64,000 nucleotides of DNA, from positions 69,899,719 to 69,963,718 of the forward strand of contig OY720348.1 in assembly GCA_963082975.1 (NCBI GenBank), read 5' to 3'. Made by a program: the position numbers and the translations under genes. Shown here piece after piece: positions 12,149-23,305 of the stretch. How positions within the stretch are numbered: the stretch's first letter is position 1; each line of letters opens with the position of its first letter. The stretch is from Labia minor (taxonomy: Eukaryota; Arthropoda; Insecta; Dermaptera; Spongiphoridae). The notes under the pieces were generated by a model that worked only from the letters and a program-made list of their open reading frames with translations, was not told where the DNA came from and did not search any database.

Positions 12149-12834
12149 CATAAAGGCAGACAACGAGACGACACAGTCGAATTTTTATCGGTTTCTAAAA
12201 AAAATGGATTTTTATTTTATTAAATATAAAAAACTACAATGCATTTTGAAATGAAATAACATTTACACTTTAAATTAGTATTGCCTTCTAAGAATATAGA
12301 TATAAACTATACCAAAATATTAATTCTGAAACGTAAATTGATTTTTCATAAGTTTGTATAATTTTTGAATTTTGACAGATGGAAATTAAAATTCGCCGCC
12401 TTTTGTTTTACCGCTTACCATGAATACAATCTTTTAATTCGTTTTAATTATTCTTTGCTTATGACATCGATTGGTTTCCATTAATTCTATTAAATGTAAT
12501 GTATTAATTATATTTTTATACATAGTATAATTATTTCAATTTCAAGATACATTCATAATTGAAATTCTCATATTTCTAATCATTAATGATATATTTTTAT
12601 TTTAGATGTTAAAATATGTATTCTAATAGAAGAAAATTCTTCACCATATTGATAAGTGTTTTCATTGAAAAATATCTTATCTATATATTTATTATTATTA
12701 AATAATTTCAATTATGCATTGAATTTTATTCTTTGATTGCAGTTGCATTGTAAGAAAATTCCTTTTATTTGAATGAAGAAGAAAACTTATCAAAGATAAA
12801 ATTCTTAAAATTAAAGAGGCTTAATTAATGATTC

Positions 12835-12874
<40 letters not shown>

Positions 12875-13756
12875 ACAACCAATCATATTATGAATTAAAA
12901 AATTCTTTAACATATTTATAAATATTTTCATTGGAAATTATCTTATCTAAATATTTATTGATATTATTTATATAATTTCAATCGTGCATTCACATACACC
13001 CAAGTAAGTGACATGCCATTTCTATTCTTCGATTGAAGTTGCATGGTATTAAATATTGGTAATTGTACAAACTGGTCATCCAGTCATGATAAGCTTTGGA
13101 AGAAGTGCATTATATTTGAGGGGAATTACTTTGAAGGGGACAAAAAGGATATTTATGATAAATAAATACTTTTCATAATAATTGAAAATTCTTCTCTGTG
13201 TGAGTGTGGGTGTGTAGACACGATTACAAAAAACGGTTTGAGCTAGAATAATGAAATTTGGTACATGGTCATTATTCAAAATTCGTACTTTTCTATCAAC
13301 TTTTGAGAAATGTAGCTCAAGAGGGAAGAGGGTCATTACCTACAACGTTTTGATTTTTTTCCTCTAAACTGACCGTAAAAATAAAGCTATATGTTTGATA
13401 GTTTTTCACATTATTAAAAATTGTATAAAACTGCTATATATAGAATTTCAGCTTGATAGGAATTACTTTGAAGGGGACAAAATGGATATGGATGAATAAA
13501 TAAATACTTTTCGAAATAATTCAAAATTCACCTTTTCTTTTGAATAAACAGTATATCGATTTAAAATACTTGTGGTCGAAATATTGATATATTGTTTATC
13601 ATTTCATATATATATATATATTATAGGTATAATGAAAAGAAAAACAAAGATAAGGTGTAAGCATATATATTATATTCTTTGAAGATTTACTATATCTAAA
13701 CTATTCTATGTTTACTAGTTTTTAAAAATTGATTCCAAATTATATTATAATATATA
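12149..13756 (+). repeat. 1608-bp tandem repeat, array 1, unit 1
   Basis: The unit runs from CATAAAGGCAGACAACGAGA to the next occurrence of the same start at 13757, a period of 1608. It contains two mariner 3'-end pieces (GGGGAATTACTTTGAAGGGG near 13118 and GGAATTACTTTGAAGGGG near 13460), an R600 fragment (13177-13455) between them, and a mariner-like right end (CTTTTGAATAAACAGTATA near 13537). A second array at 60993 has the same 1608-base period. Confidence 0.9.
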
Positions 13757-14803
13757 CATAAAGGCAGACAACGAGACGACACAGTCGAATTTTTATCGGT
13801 TTCTAAATAAAATGGATTTTTATTTTATTAAAAATAAAAAACTAGGATGCATTTTGAAATGAAATAACATTTACACTTTAAATAAGTATTGCCTTCTATG
13901 AATATAGATATAAACTATACCAAGATATTAATTATGAAACGCAAATTGATTTTTCATAAGTTTGCATAATTTTCCTTCATTAAATATTAATTTTTGAATT
14001 TTGACAGATGGAAATTAAAATTCACCGCCTTTTGTTTGACCGCTTACCACGAATACAATCTTTTAATTCGGTTTAATTATTCTTTGCTTATGTCATCGAT
14101 TGGATTCCATTAATTCTATTAAATGTATTAATTATATTTTTATACATAGTATAATTATTTCAATTTCAATTTTAAGATACATTCATAATTGAAATTCTCA
14201 TATTCCTAATCATTAATGATATATTTTTATTTTAGATCTTAAAATATGAATTCTAATAGAAAAAAAATACTTCTTTTCAACCAACATTCAATGCATTCAT
14301 ATTATGATAAGAATATAGAATTAAAAAATTCTTCACTATATTGATAAGTGTTTTCATCGAAAAATATCTTATCTATATATTTATTATTATTATTTAATTT
14401 CAATTATGCATTGAAATTGTATTCTTTCATTGCAGTTGCATGGTAAGAAAATTCCTTTTATTTGAATGAAGGAAAAAATTTATCAAAGATAAAATTCTCA
14501 AAATTAAAAAGGCTTTATTAATGATTCATTGTTATATATATATATATATCAATCTTATTATACTTCCTGCCAACCAACAACAAACAAATCAACAACCATT
14601 CATATTATGAATTAAAAATTAATTCCTTAACTTATTTATAATTTTTTTCATTGAAAATTATCTTATCTATATATTTATTATTATTATTTATATAATTTCA
14701 CACACACAAGTAAGTGACATGCCATTTCTATTATTCGATTGAAGTTACTTGGTATTAAATATTGGTAATTATATAAACTGGTCATCCAGTCATGACAAAC
14801 TTT
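13757..14803 (+). repeat. 1608-bp tandem repeat, array 1, partial unit 2
   Basis: It repeats the first 1.05 kb of unit 1 with small indels and about one extra 60-base block near 14280-14335. It then breaks off inside the GTCATCCAGTCATGACAAAC segment. Confidence 0.88.
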
Positions 14804-14925
14804 AATCCTTTTTATCCCGTAAACTAGAAATGATCCACAAAAATTGCATAAGAAAAGTTTATTTGGTATTAAAAAAGGAATATAGTAGTAAAATTTTATC
14901 CAAATCCACGACTGGATGACCATTC
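14780..14925. repeat. Short inverted-end element, relative of 33430-33926
   Basis: TGGTCATCCAGTCATG near 14779 and CGACTGGATGACCA near 14908 are inverted. The interior GTAAACTAGAA and TTTTATCCAAATCCA match arm sequence of the long-TIR element at 33430-33926. Confidence 0.55.
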
Positions 14926-15179
14926 AATATGATTATATAAATATATATTACAATATAATATAGATTTTTATGAAATTAACTTTTCAATTAAATGAGACTC
15001 GTAGAATGGATTAAAGAGTAAAATAAAACAGAAAGGTAGGAAAAGATAAAATTGATGTAAATGAATGAAGGAGAAAGGCAATCGACAATGTTCAAGTAGA
15101 AGTATATAATCTTAACAAAAAAAAAAAAAAAAATGAAGGTTACTAATAATAAAAAAAAAAAAAAAAATTTGAATTTTTC
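14926..15179. other. AT-rich spacer with poly-A runs
   Basis: No gene is seen; two A runs lie at 15117-15133 and 15151-15166. Confidence 0.6.
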
Positions 15180-15880
15180 AAGTCCTGCCGTTATGATGGA
15201 TCGCGTTGATCGTTGTGATTAACCGCCATCTGAGAAGGATATAAATAGGAGCAGTTTAACCGAGATGACCTGACTTCCATCGGAACTTGCGAGATTAGAT
15301 TTACTACAATTTATTTCCTATTGCTTGTGTACGATATTCGGTGGATGTGGTGGATGTGGGTGGATGTGGATGGTCGGGGTGGGGAAGGGGGGTTGATATC
15401 GCCCCAAGTGTATTATAAATTCCCTTTCAAAAAGAAAAAATACAAACGATTTATCTATTTTTTTTTTCTCTGCCATATATCCTCTCCATCTTGGATTATA
15501 GTAGACGAAATTAGCATGGATTTGATTTCATTAATATCAGTGCGGAAAATGGCGCTCCCGGCCGGATCTCAGCTTCTGCCCTCAGGGACACAAACAGGCA
15601 TAGCGAATTCATTCGACCCCCCCCCCCCCCCTATGAACCCAACCACCGGAATCCAGCTTTTAATTAGATTATTGAGGAAAGCCACGCTAAGTCGAACTAA
15701 TAGGGGATCGTTATCTCCGAATGAACACTTGGATCTAGATCCCAAGGTAGGTAGGCAGGTAATTAAGAAAAAAAATTGCCCGGGGGGGGGGGAGGTTTGT
15801 TTATTCGTTGCTGTTATTAGTGAACGGAGAGTGGTGGAGAGGGATGATGGGTGATAAGGGGGAGTGTTCCGTTAAAGGAT
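15180..15880 (+). promoter_or_regulatory. GC-richer island with TATA-like box; possible regulatory element or 5' exon
   Basis: Composition departs from the AT-rich surroundings and no repeat family in this window explains it. TATAAATAG at 15240-15248 fits a strong TATA box for plus-strand transcription. Upstream, 15190-15235 looks like non-repeated sequence with TGATTAA and CCATCTG motifs. Downstream there is a GGTGGATGTGG direct repeat (15340-15375), C and G homopolymers (15617-15632, 15781-15791) and an open frame at 15321-15854 that begins at TTG and has no recognisable domain. I take this as a possible promoter or conserved non-coding block, not a proven gene. Confidence 0.35.
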
Positions 15881-16298
15881 TCATTTTACAATGCCAAATG
15901 TTACCAATCAAACAAGTTGTCCCTTCCATTTACCAAATTGCATTCGATTATTTAAGCAATAATCCTAACTTGTATAGGGAACGAATGAACGGCCTTTTAA
16001 CAAGAACCTGTTATTTTTTTTGGCAACGATTCAAAATACGCTCACTCGTTGCCCAATAAATTCCAACCTAAATTCAATTGCCTCATCAATTTCGTTTAAG
16101 GAAGCAACTTTTAAAACAAACATTCTTCTTCTTTTCATATTCAAAAACACGTATTCACGAAAATACATATTTACTTTTAAGATAAAAAAACAAAAAAACA
16201 AAACAAAAAGAAATACCTTTTTAATTTTTAAGGGAGAAACATGTGGTAAATGGAAACAAATTAATTGATTTTTAAAATACCCATAGGATCAAAAAGTG
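15881..16298. other. Spacer, no gene recognised
   Basis: Moderately AT-rich, with no repeat shared with the rest of the window. Confidence 0.5.
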
Positions 16299-16480
16299 CA
16301 GGGCCCACTCTAGAAGCATTTGTCCGGGGCGGAAAATCTGATGGCGGCATTTTGTTTATGAATGTAATAAATTTTAAGAATGTACGGGCGCCAATTTATT
16401 TATTTGCCCGAGGCACCGTAAATGCTAGAGCTGAAGAGAGTCATCGGAAGCTTAAAACATTTTTTTATAATTTAATCAAT
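16299..16480 (+). repeat. hAT-like element fragment
   Basis: CAGGGCCCACTC resembles a hAT terminal repeat, and the interior GGGGCGGAAAAT, GGGCGCCAATTTATT and GCCCGAGGCACC blocks resemble the other hAT MITEs here. The opposite end is not seen. Confidence 0.4.
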
Positions 16481-16639
16481 AAAAATATATTATTTCATAT
16501 ATAGTTATTATCATATATTAAACAATCATAAAAATATTTCAAAATTTAATGTTTTAATTCATTAATACAGAAAAAATTAAAATTTGCATTTTTTTTCAAA
16601 ATAAATTCCTTAAAAAAATATTTATCTTTTGATTTCAAT

Positions 16640-17340
16640 AGAAAAAAAAATTAATAAATGTTCATTAATTCTAAAAAATATAAACATAATATTTTAGAGA
16701 AAAATATAAAATAACATTTTAAATCTTTTTAAAATTCGAGGTGTAGCAATTTCGAGATTTCATAGAGATTAGTATTTTATTTATTGAGGCCCTGAAACCA
16801 GCGGGATACCAATTGAAAGAGAATAAGAATCGATGGTGAAATAAGGCTTCTTTCAAATTTTTTAAAAAATATCTCTGACGTCCTACGCAACTACAACGCC
16901 TATCAAATCAATTAGGTGTCCTATGATCAGTAGAACGGGTCCTATCAACTTTACCTTGATTTTCTTGAACGGAGGCGCTACTTTTTATCAAGAAGTTTCC
17001 CAATGTTGGTCCCGGGGGCTGGATTGACTCCGTCCCATAGACCTCAGCTAGAGAAATTGCCTTGTCAGGCCCGGGACTTGAACCCGGGACCACGATAATG
17101 CTACGCTAACCTCTCACCCTGTGACGGCTTCTCAAATTTAGTAAGTGTATATATATTTTCCACTGGTCTTAGAGGCTCAATAAATAAATTAGTCTCTATG
17201 AAATTTCAAAATTGCTACACCTCTGAATTTTAAAAAGATTTAAAATTTTATTTTATATTTTTCTCTAAAATATTATATGTTTTATATGTTTATATTTTTT
17301 TAGAATTAATGTAAATTTATTAATTTTTTTTTTCTATTGA
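16640..17340. repeat. Long inverted repeat with a SINE in its loop
   Basis: The arm at about 16640-16803 and the arm at about 17157-17340 are inverted copies (for example CATAGAGATTAGTA opposite TAGTCTCTATG, and GAGGTGTAGCAATTT opposite AAATTGCTACACCTC). The loop was about 80 bases before SINE-1 entered it. It is a foldback-type element of unknown class. Confidence 0.8.
16861..17125 (-). mobile_element. SINE-1 copy inside the inverted-repeat loop
   Basis: Minus-strand SINE-1 with an intact B box (inverse at about 17075-17085) and the shared body. The target duplication GGCTTCTTTCAAATTT (about 16845-16860) and GGCTTCTCAAATTT (17126-17139) differs by a two-base gap. Confidence 0.88.
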
Positions 17341-18216
17341 ATTCTTTAGACTGGTAAAGTCAACACTAGAAACTTTTAATAAGATATATATGAATGTTGT
17401 TTTCCGTCTAAATCTAAAATATTTCTATTTTCATAAGAATTTAAATTTATTTTCTTTATTTTAAGATCTATTTATATATTCTAAAAATGTAATATATAAT
17501 ATACAAAATATTTACATATAAATATTATTTTTATTTTTATTATTTTTTTACTTCCTTAAAAAGATATTAGTTTTAATCCGAAGCTAAAAGAAATTCTAAA
17601 AGATATATAAAATAAATTATATTAAAAAGTAAATATTATAATGGCAAATTTGGGATGTATAGGTAATTCATTCGTATTATAAATGGGTTAGTATAACCTA
17701 GAAGGTGAAAACTTTTCTACTTATTTTAAATGCTTGAATGACTTGAGGGTATATTTTGATCTCTTTTTTGGTTGAGAATCCATTGTTCAAATTAGACTCA
17801 TTTTTTTTAGAAGCTAAGGGGGGGATGGGTAGAGAAATGGAGCAAGCAAATCAAGAAAGCGTTATGATGAAAATTAAATCAAGTATCTTTAGATGAATGA
17901 AGTAGTATTGTTAAACTCTTCTCCTCCACCTCCTACCAGCAATTCAGGAATTCAGAAATCCAACATTTATTTATTCTAGAATAAATAAATAAATCACTCA
18001 ACTTGTTGTTGAATAACAAAATATTTACCATCTTTAATAATAAATATTAATAAACATAAATATATATATATATATATTTATTTATTATTAATATTATTAT
18101 TATTATCAATCTATCAAAATGAAAAAAATGTAAATACCTCAAATAAATATACTGATTTTATATTTTGGATAGTTTGCATATTTAAATTTTAATATAAATA
18201 TTTATTTATTCATTTT
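17341..18216. other. AT-rich spacer
   Basis: No gene is recognised; short (TA)n at 18060-18077. Confidence 0.5.
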
Positions 18217-18330
18217 TTACTATCTCGCCAGAGATAGTATTGCGATCCTGAAAATTTTCGATGTCGAGATTTTGATGTTTTTGTACGTTTTGAAGGCCCC
18301 TGAGTCATTTTCACTTAGGTTGACAAAAAT
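18217..18330 (+). repeat. R600 left-end fragment
   Basis: ACTATCTCGCCAGAGATAG and the following 100 bases match the start of R600; the rest is missing. Confidence 0.75.
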
Positions 18331-19401
18331 GTTTAAAATATTTTGACTATGAATATGGATTGAATGATTATTATGGTGTAATATAGTAAATAAGTTATTC
18401 TCTCCTTTTTTTTCTATTATATTTTTTTTCCTTTTTCTTTTTCTTTCATCTTTTCGTTTTTTTTTTCGAGAGAGAGAAAAAGAGAGATCAACCATATTTG
18501 GGCATATGGATGTGGGTTTGACTTTCTATTCATCCCTCAACGGCTCTTTAATCCTTTAAATTTTGGGTTCTTCCCCCACCTTTGAACTGTTTGAATAGCT
18601 ATATTCTCAGCAAATAGTATATATTTATGTAGATTTATAAATCAAACATTTTCTAAAATTAAATTGATTTTTAAAAGGATTAAACAAGTTATTTATAACT
18701 TTTTTATAAAACATATTTATTTAATAATAAAAAAAATATACTCTTTTAATATTTCCTTCCTCCACATTTCTCTTGTAATTTTTTGATATCTTTTAATCTT
18801 TTCTTCGTTATTTTTTCTCTTATATTGTTATTTACTCCATCTAGTATTTAATTCGAAGTTCATGTCTTCATTTCCATAATTACTTTTTATATTTTATAGA
18901 TTTTTTATGTTTGATATATATAGAAATTCTTCTTTATTTAAATAACTTCCCATTGACTGACTTTAGAATAATGATCTAAAATCAACTTTCTTCATACTCC
19001 TTCCTGGAAAACGAACAACCTTTAAGCTTATTTTGTTCTGGCAACCAAACAGACACTCGATCCACCAATTCGGAAAATTAAATTGTAAATTCTATTCATC
19101 GTACCACCTTGAACTTGTTTTCTTTAAACTTGAAATACTGAATTTTTCTCAAAATCACCAGAATACACAGAATTTATATTCGGTCTTTCCTTGATGTCAG
19201 AACCTTTGTTTACTCTAAAATCGATTATACTCGTATTATAAAATATTCATTTTCAATAAAGAAATAATCAATACTATTTGGCATGGCACTTCTTTTAATA
19301 TAAATAGCTATTTTCTGTAACTTACTGAATATTCATCGCATACTTCACATGCTGAATCTCTATTTTTAATTACTAACCAAAAATAAACATTTTGTAATTT
19401 T
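18331..19401. other. AT-rich spacer
   Basis: No gene is seen; a CTTTTT-rich run lies at 18410-18475. Confidence 0.5.
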
Positions 19402-19650
19402 TTACCGACCGTTAGTCGTGGCTAGAATGGGAGAGGAAAGATCAGCGAAAAATATATTTGGGAAAAACCGATTGAGAAACGACCGGTGGGATTTGGAAGA
19501 CCAAAGACGCGATGGGTGAACAATGTAGGAAGGGATGTGGGACAGATGGGACAGGTAGTTGGATAGTTATAGCTCAGGATTGGGATACTTGGAGAAATGG
19601 GGTTGCTTTCGAGATCCGTAGAGCCAGAGAGATAGATATATAAATATAAC
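19402..19650 (+). pseudogene. LINE 3'-tail fragment
   Basis: The plus strand begins ARMGEERSAKN (19412-19448), continues through the basic tail and ends in GGCTCTACGGATC-type sequence plus a GATA tail, the inverse arrangement of 981-1250. Just before it, TTTTTTACCGACCG is the start of a TRB copy, so the fragment may lie in a TRB remnant. Confidence 0.75.
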
Positions 19651-19799
19651 AAATACAATAGTAATATATAATTAATTTTCTGATTAAATTTAAATATATT
19701 TTAAATAAAATAAGAACACAAAAACAAATGATTGTTTTATGTAATATACTGATTGAAACAAAATGAATGTAAACCTTTTACATACAGACTTTCAATCAA

Positions 19800-20081
19800 A
19801 TACTATGTATTATGGGGTACAGGGTGCGGAGCCCCCGTCTAGGTGTGAAGGCGCCCTGAGCAGCTAGTATATAATATATCGATAAAAATAGAGATATGTA
19901 AGAATATTGTGATGTAATTTCATCGAAATCAGTTCAGCCAATTTTGAGTCTTAAAAGTTATAATTTCCAAACAAAAAGACAGACATGAAAAATTCTAAAG
20001 TCACTCTTGGATTCTAGAGGTCATGAAACCTCGAAGATATGCAAAAAAATTTTAAATTCACATTAATGTGCAGACAAAAAC

Positions 20082-20085
<4 letters not shown>
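19800..20085 (-). repeat. Interspersed repeat with CTAGCTGCTCAG start
   Basis: On the minus strand it starts TACTAGCTGCTCAGGGCGCC, as does 54972 on the plus strand. The interior on the plus strand contains TTTCATCGAAATCAGTTCAG and AAAAAGACAGAC, a layout common to many invertebrate repeats. The last part (GTGCAGACAAAAACCTTTATA) recurs just before the mariner at 60136. Confidence 0.55.

Positions 20086-20116
<31 letters not shown>
20086..20116. repeat. (TA)n microsatellite
   Basis: TA run after CCTTTATA. Confidence 0.9.
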
Positions 20117-20122
<6 letters not shown>

Positions 20123-20149
20123 ACAAATTTGCGAAAATATATATATTTT

Positions 20150-20610
20150 ATATCAACAGGCCTACTTTTCTGTCTTTCAGTGCATTAATTGTATATTCTT
20201 TTAAGGAATATATGTTATTAGTCATTTATGTTCTTTTAAAATATTTGAACGGTGACTTGGTGAACCAATTATTAGTATTACCAGCCAAACCCGATAATTA
20301 TGAATCATTTTTTTAATGATCGAGCTGCGGCTGGGTGAACCAGGTATGATCTAAGAAAAGCATAATAGCAGCATAGCTGAAATGTCAGTTTTATCTATAA
20401 ATAAATAATTTTTTAAGGTCATTCTTTTCTGTCTTCCAGTGCATTAATATGTACATTTACGGGGTGTATGATTTATGACTATTTTTTTTATTTATTTTCT
20501 TTTATATTATTTGAACAGTGACTCAGTGAACCAGTTATTAGTATTACCAGCCAAACTCGTTAATTATGAATCATTTTTTTTTCGAGTTGCGGCTGGGTGA
20601 ACCAGGTATG
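20150..20610. repeat. Two adjacent RC repeat copies
   Basis: Copies at about 20150-20350 and 20425-20610 each run from CTTTTCTGTCTT(T/C)CAGTGCATTAAT to GGCTGGGTGAACCAGGTATG. Single copies lie at 30960-31170 and 38137-38340. This starts the block duplicated with the ZNF-B locus. Confidence 0.75.
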
Positions 20611-20907
20611 TATTAATAAATGGTAAATATTATTAATTTTCTTTTTACAATAATTTCATTCCAAAAAACATTTTACCTGTATGAATTAGTAAATGACAAT
20701 TTAAATGTGATTAAATTAAATTCAAAATGCTTTTCTCGTGTAAGAAATAAAATAAGAATTTTTCTTTTTTATTTACAATAATAGATTAGTAAAATAAAAG
20801 AATCATAGACATATTTTAGATTTGTATAAATAAATAAGAAATAAATAAACATATGGATAATAAAATGATAGGATTCTTAAATGTAATAATTATTTAATAA
20901 TAATGTA

Positions 20908-20913
20908 TTTATT
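20908..20913 (-). terminator. Candidate polyadenylation signal for ZNF-A
   Basis: AATAAA on the minus strand about 140 bases beyond the stop codon. It is only a candidate because AT-rich DNA gives this motif often. Confidence 0.3.
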
Positions 20914-21053
20914 AATAGAGGAAATAAAATAGTATATAAATATATATACTAAGTTAAATAAATCATATTTTTGAGATTTGAACTACAATTTGTGCTATAA
21001 AGTATATAATCTATATTCAAAGAAAATGTTGTTTTCATAGTTAAGCCTATTTT

Positions 21054-22217
21054 TCAAACATTATGTTTTAATAAATGTTTATTTAAATGTGATTTTCTAT
21101 TAAATTTCTTTTTACAATAATTACATTCTAAAGGTTTTTCACCTGTATGAATAGATAAATGAGTTGTTAAAGATGATTTCTGATTAAATTTTTTTTCACA
21201 ATAATTACATTCAAAAGGTTTTTCACCTGTATGAATAAATAAATGAGTTGTTAAAGATGATTTCTGATTAAATTTCTTTTTACAATAATTGCATTTAAAA
21301 GGTTTTTCTCCTGTATGAATTAATATATGTTTTTTTAAAGATGAATTCTGATTAAATTTCTTTTCACAATAATTACATTCAAAAGGTTTTTCTCCAGTAT
21401 GAATTAATAAATGTTTATCTAAATTTCCTTTAACATTAAATTTCTTTTTACAATAATTACATTCAAAAGGTTTTTCTCCAGTATGAATTAATAAATGTTT
21501 ATCTAAATTTGCTTTAACATTAAATTTCTTTTTACAATAATTACATTCAAAAGGTTTTTCACCTGTATGAATTAATAAATGGGTATTTAAAGTTGATTTT
21601 AGATTAAATTTCTTTTTACAATAATTACATTCAAAAGGTTTTTCTCCTGTATGAATTAATAAATGTTGATTTAAAGACGAATTAAAATTAAATTTCTTTT
21701 TACAATAATTACATTCAAAAGGCTTTTCTCCTGTATGAGTTAATAAATGTGTATCTAAATTTGATTGCTGATTAAATTTCTTTTTACAATAATTACATTC
21801 AAAACTCCTGTCGTCTTCAGTGGGGTTTCCGCCAGTTTCTTCTTTTAATTTTTTGTCAAAATAATGATCTGTACTCTTTTTTAGATTTAAATGACTCTTT
21901 AAAATGGAATATATTTGATGATGAAAACATTTTTTTAAATGTTTAGACAAAAATCCCTCACTTATAAAATTTGTGTTACAATAAAGACAAGAATAGAGAG
22001 GACCTAAAAAAGAATTGTTTTCGTTTTTTAAATGATTATATTTTTACATATCTAACTATTTTATATAATTCAATTTAAGTTATAATATCATTACAAATAA
22101 TATTAAAAAAAATAATTTTAGTGACAATTAACATTACTTTAGATGAAAAAAACGTAGAAATAAAAACTAACCTATATAGATTGGATATTTAATGTCCTTT
22201 TGTGAATCCAGATCCAT
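21054..22217 (-). CDS. ZNF-A: C2H2 zinc-finger protein, 2 coding exons
   Basis: A putative nuclear DNA-binding protein of 331 residues. Exon 1 is 22172-22217 (ATG at 22217) and encodes MDLDSQKDIKYPIYI. The intron 22004-22171 has a GTTAGT donor and a TTTTTTAG acceptor. Exon 2 is 21054-22003 and splices in frame (phase 1). An in-frame TTG at 21950 is internal, not the start. After the N-terminus comes one divergent finger (CLYC...HLKKCFHH), a Lys/Asp/Glu-rich linker of about 45 residues, then nine tandem C2H2 fingers joined by HTGEKPF linkers. Helix residues -1, 2, 3, 6 read QSNT, FSSQ, LSTT, VANK, VGNK, QSSK, QSST, QSST, RSHK. All Cys and His ligands are present. No KRAB, SCAN or BTB domain is seen. 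The DNA target and role are unknown; the arrangement suits a lineage-specific, fast-changing family. Its paralogue is ZNF-B. Confidence 0.9.
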
Positions 22218-22440
22218 CTTTAATTTATTGATGTATTATCAATTATTAAATATATACTAGGAAATCACTAATATAAACCAGATGATCTGTTATATAAACG
22301 TTTTAACTTTTGATTTTCTAAAAGAATTTCAACAAACAATTGTCTCTAAGATAGCAACAAGGTGGGTGACGCGCAAATTTTACTTCCGGTAACATTATAA
22401 GTTTTTACTTCTATCAGTGTTAGATGGCGCTGCTGTCGAC

Positions 22441-22935
22441 AAATTACATTTTTACCGACCGACGATTGGAAGGGAAGGTATTGTTTTCACACCAAATTTC
22501 ACATGTGGAGATTTTTACATATCTCCACGAATCATGCATTTTGTTAACAGAAAAAAGTATTTTTAGCATTATGTCTGTCCGTCCGTCCTTACGTTGTGTG
22601 CCCGTATAGACGTGTACAGCTCTACCGATTTTGATAAATTTTGGTATATTTACTTAATGCATCAGTATCATGAATTCATCAACTTTTGGTGTATATTTGG
22701 AAACCGGAAATCGTAGTTTATAAAGTATTCATTTTATATTCATTGTAAGAAAATATTTCACTTAAAATATAATAGTAATTTATAATTGAGTAATTAGACT
22801 AAAAATAAAAAATCAAGATAATATAATTTAGTCATTTTAATTCAAGTTTTAAAAATATTTTTTTTATACTTTATATATATATATTTATAATGTTGTTTGG
22901 AAATTAATTTATTTTAAATCGTCGGTTGGTTTTGT
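22441..22935 (+). repeat. TRB element copy upstream of ZNF-A
   Basis: It starts ACCGACCGACGATTGGAAGG (22454) and ends in the inverse ATCGTCGGTTGG (22918-22929). Inside are TCACATGTGGAGATTTTTAC, a GTCCGTCCG microsatellite and ACCGATTTTGATAAATTTTGGTATA. A longer copy is at 48548-49145. It has no coding capacity. Confidence 0.7.
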
Positions 22936-23044
22936 GTTTTGTACTTGGCCCCAGCTCATTTTTTATTACTAATTTTGAACTTGTATGTAATCTTTTCAAT
23001 ATTTCTTTTTTTTTTTATATTTTTAAAATAAAAAACGCCACCTT

Positions 23045-23305
23045 GCGGTCATCGCTGGTTACTCACATCCTCGTGGTCCTGGGTTCAAGTCCAGAGCCTA
23101 GCATGGCATTTTCTCTAGCTGGAGTCTATGAAACAAAGCCCACCCAGTATTCTAGATCAAATTTGGGAAGCCACTTGTTACAAGATAGGGCCTCTGAACA
23201 AGAAAGTCAAGATAAAGGTTCAAGGATATTTTGTACTGATCATACAACACCTTTACATCGCTTAGGCGATATGTCCTTTCGAAGAATGTACAAAATCAGA
23301 GCATT
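23045..23305 (+). mobile_element. Diverged SINE-1 subfamily copy
   Basis: The head carries CGTGGTCCTGGGTTCAAGTC (B box). The body contains TCTAGCTGGAGTCTATGAAA and GTACTGATCATACAACAC, and the 3' end GAATGTACAAAATCAGAG. The 140-codon frame across it is a by-product. Confidence 0.8.

Larger units (their letters stand above)
20150..22440. repeat. Duplicated block A carrying ZNF-A
   Basis: It aligns in order with 38130-40740: RC repeat, a 3' flank (GAATTTTTCTTTTTTATTTAC), the zinc-finger gene and the upstream flank ending GTTAGATGGCGCTGCTGT. The flanks are as alike as the coding parts, so the whole segment was copied recently. Confidence 0.88.

Noticed and set aside
13076..13336. 86-codon frame almost identical to 61919-62179
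   Set aside because: Conservation is explained by the 1608-bp repeat; the frame crosses the R600 and mariner junction and has no domain.
16908..17093. 61-codon frame on the minus strand, like the one at 46493-46711
   Set aside because: Both are the same SINE-1 read through; the shared peptide (VPGSSPGP) reflects the repeat, not a protein family.
21120..21800. Regular 84-base periodic repeats resembling a satellite or CRISPR-like array
   Set aside because: The period is 28 codons, one zinc finger plus linker; it is coding.
21950..21950. TTG as the start of the zinc-finger frames
   Set aside because: A spliced upstream exon with an ATG fits better in both paralogues.
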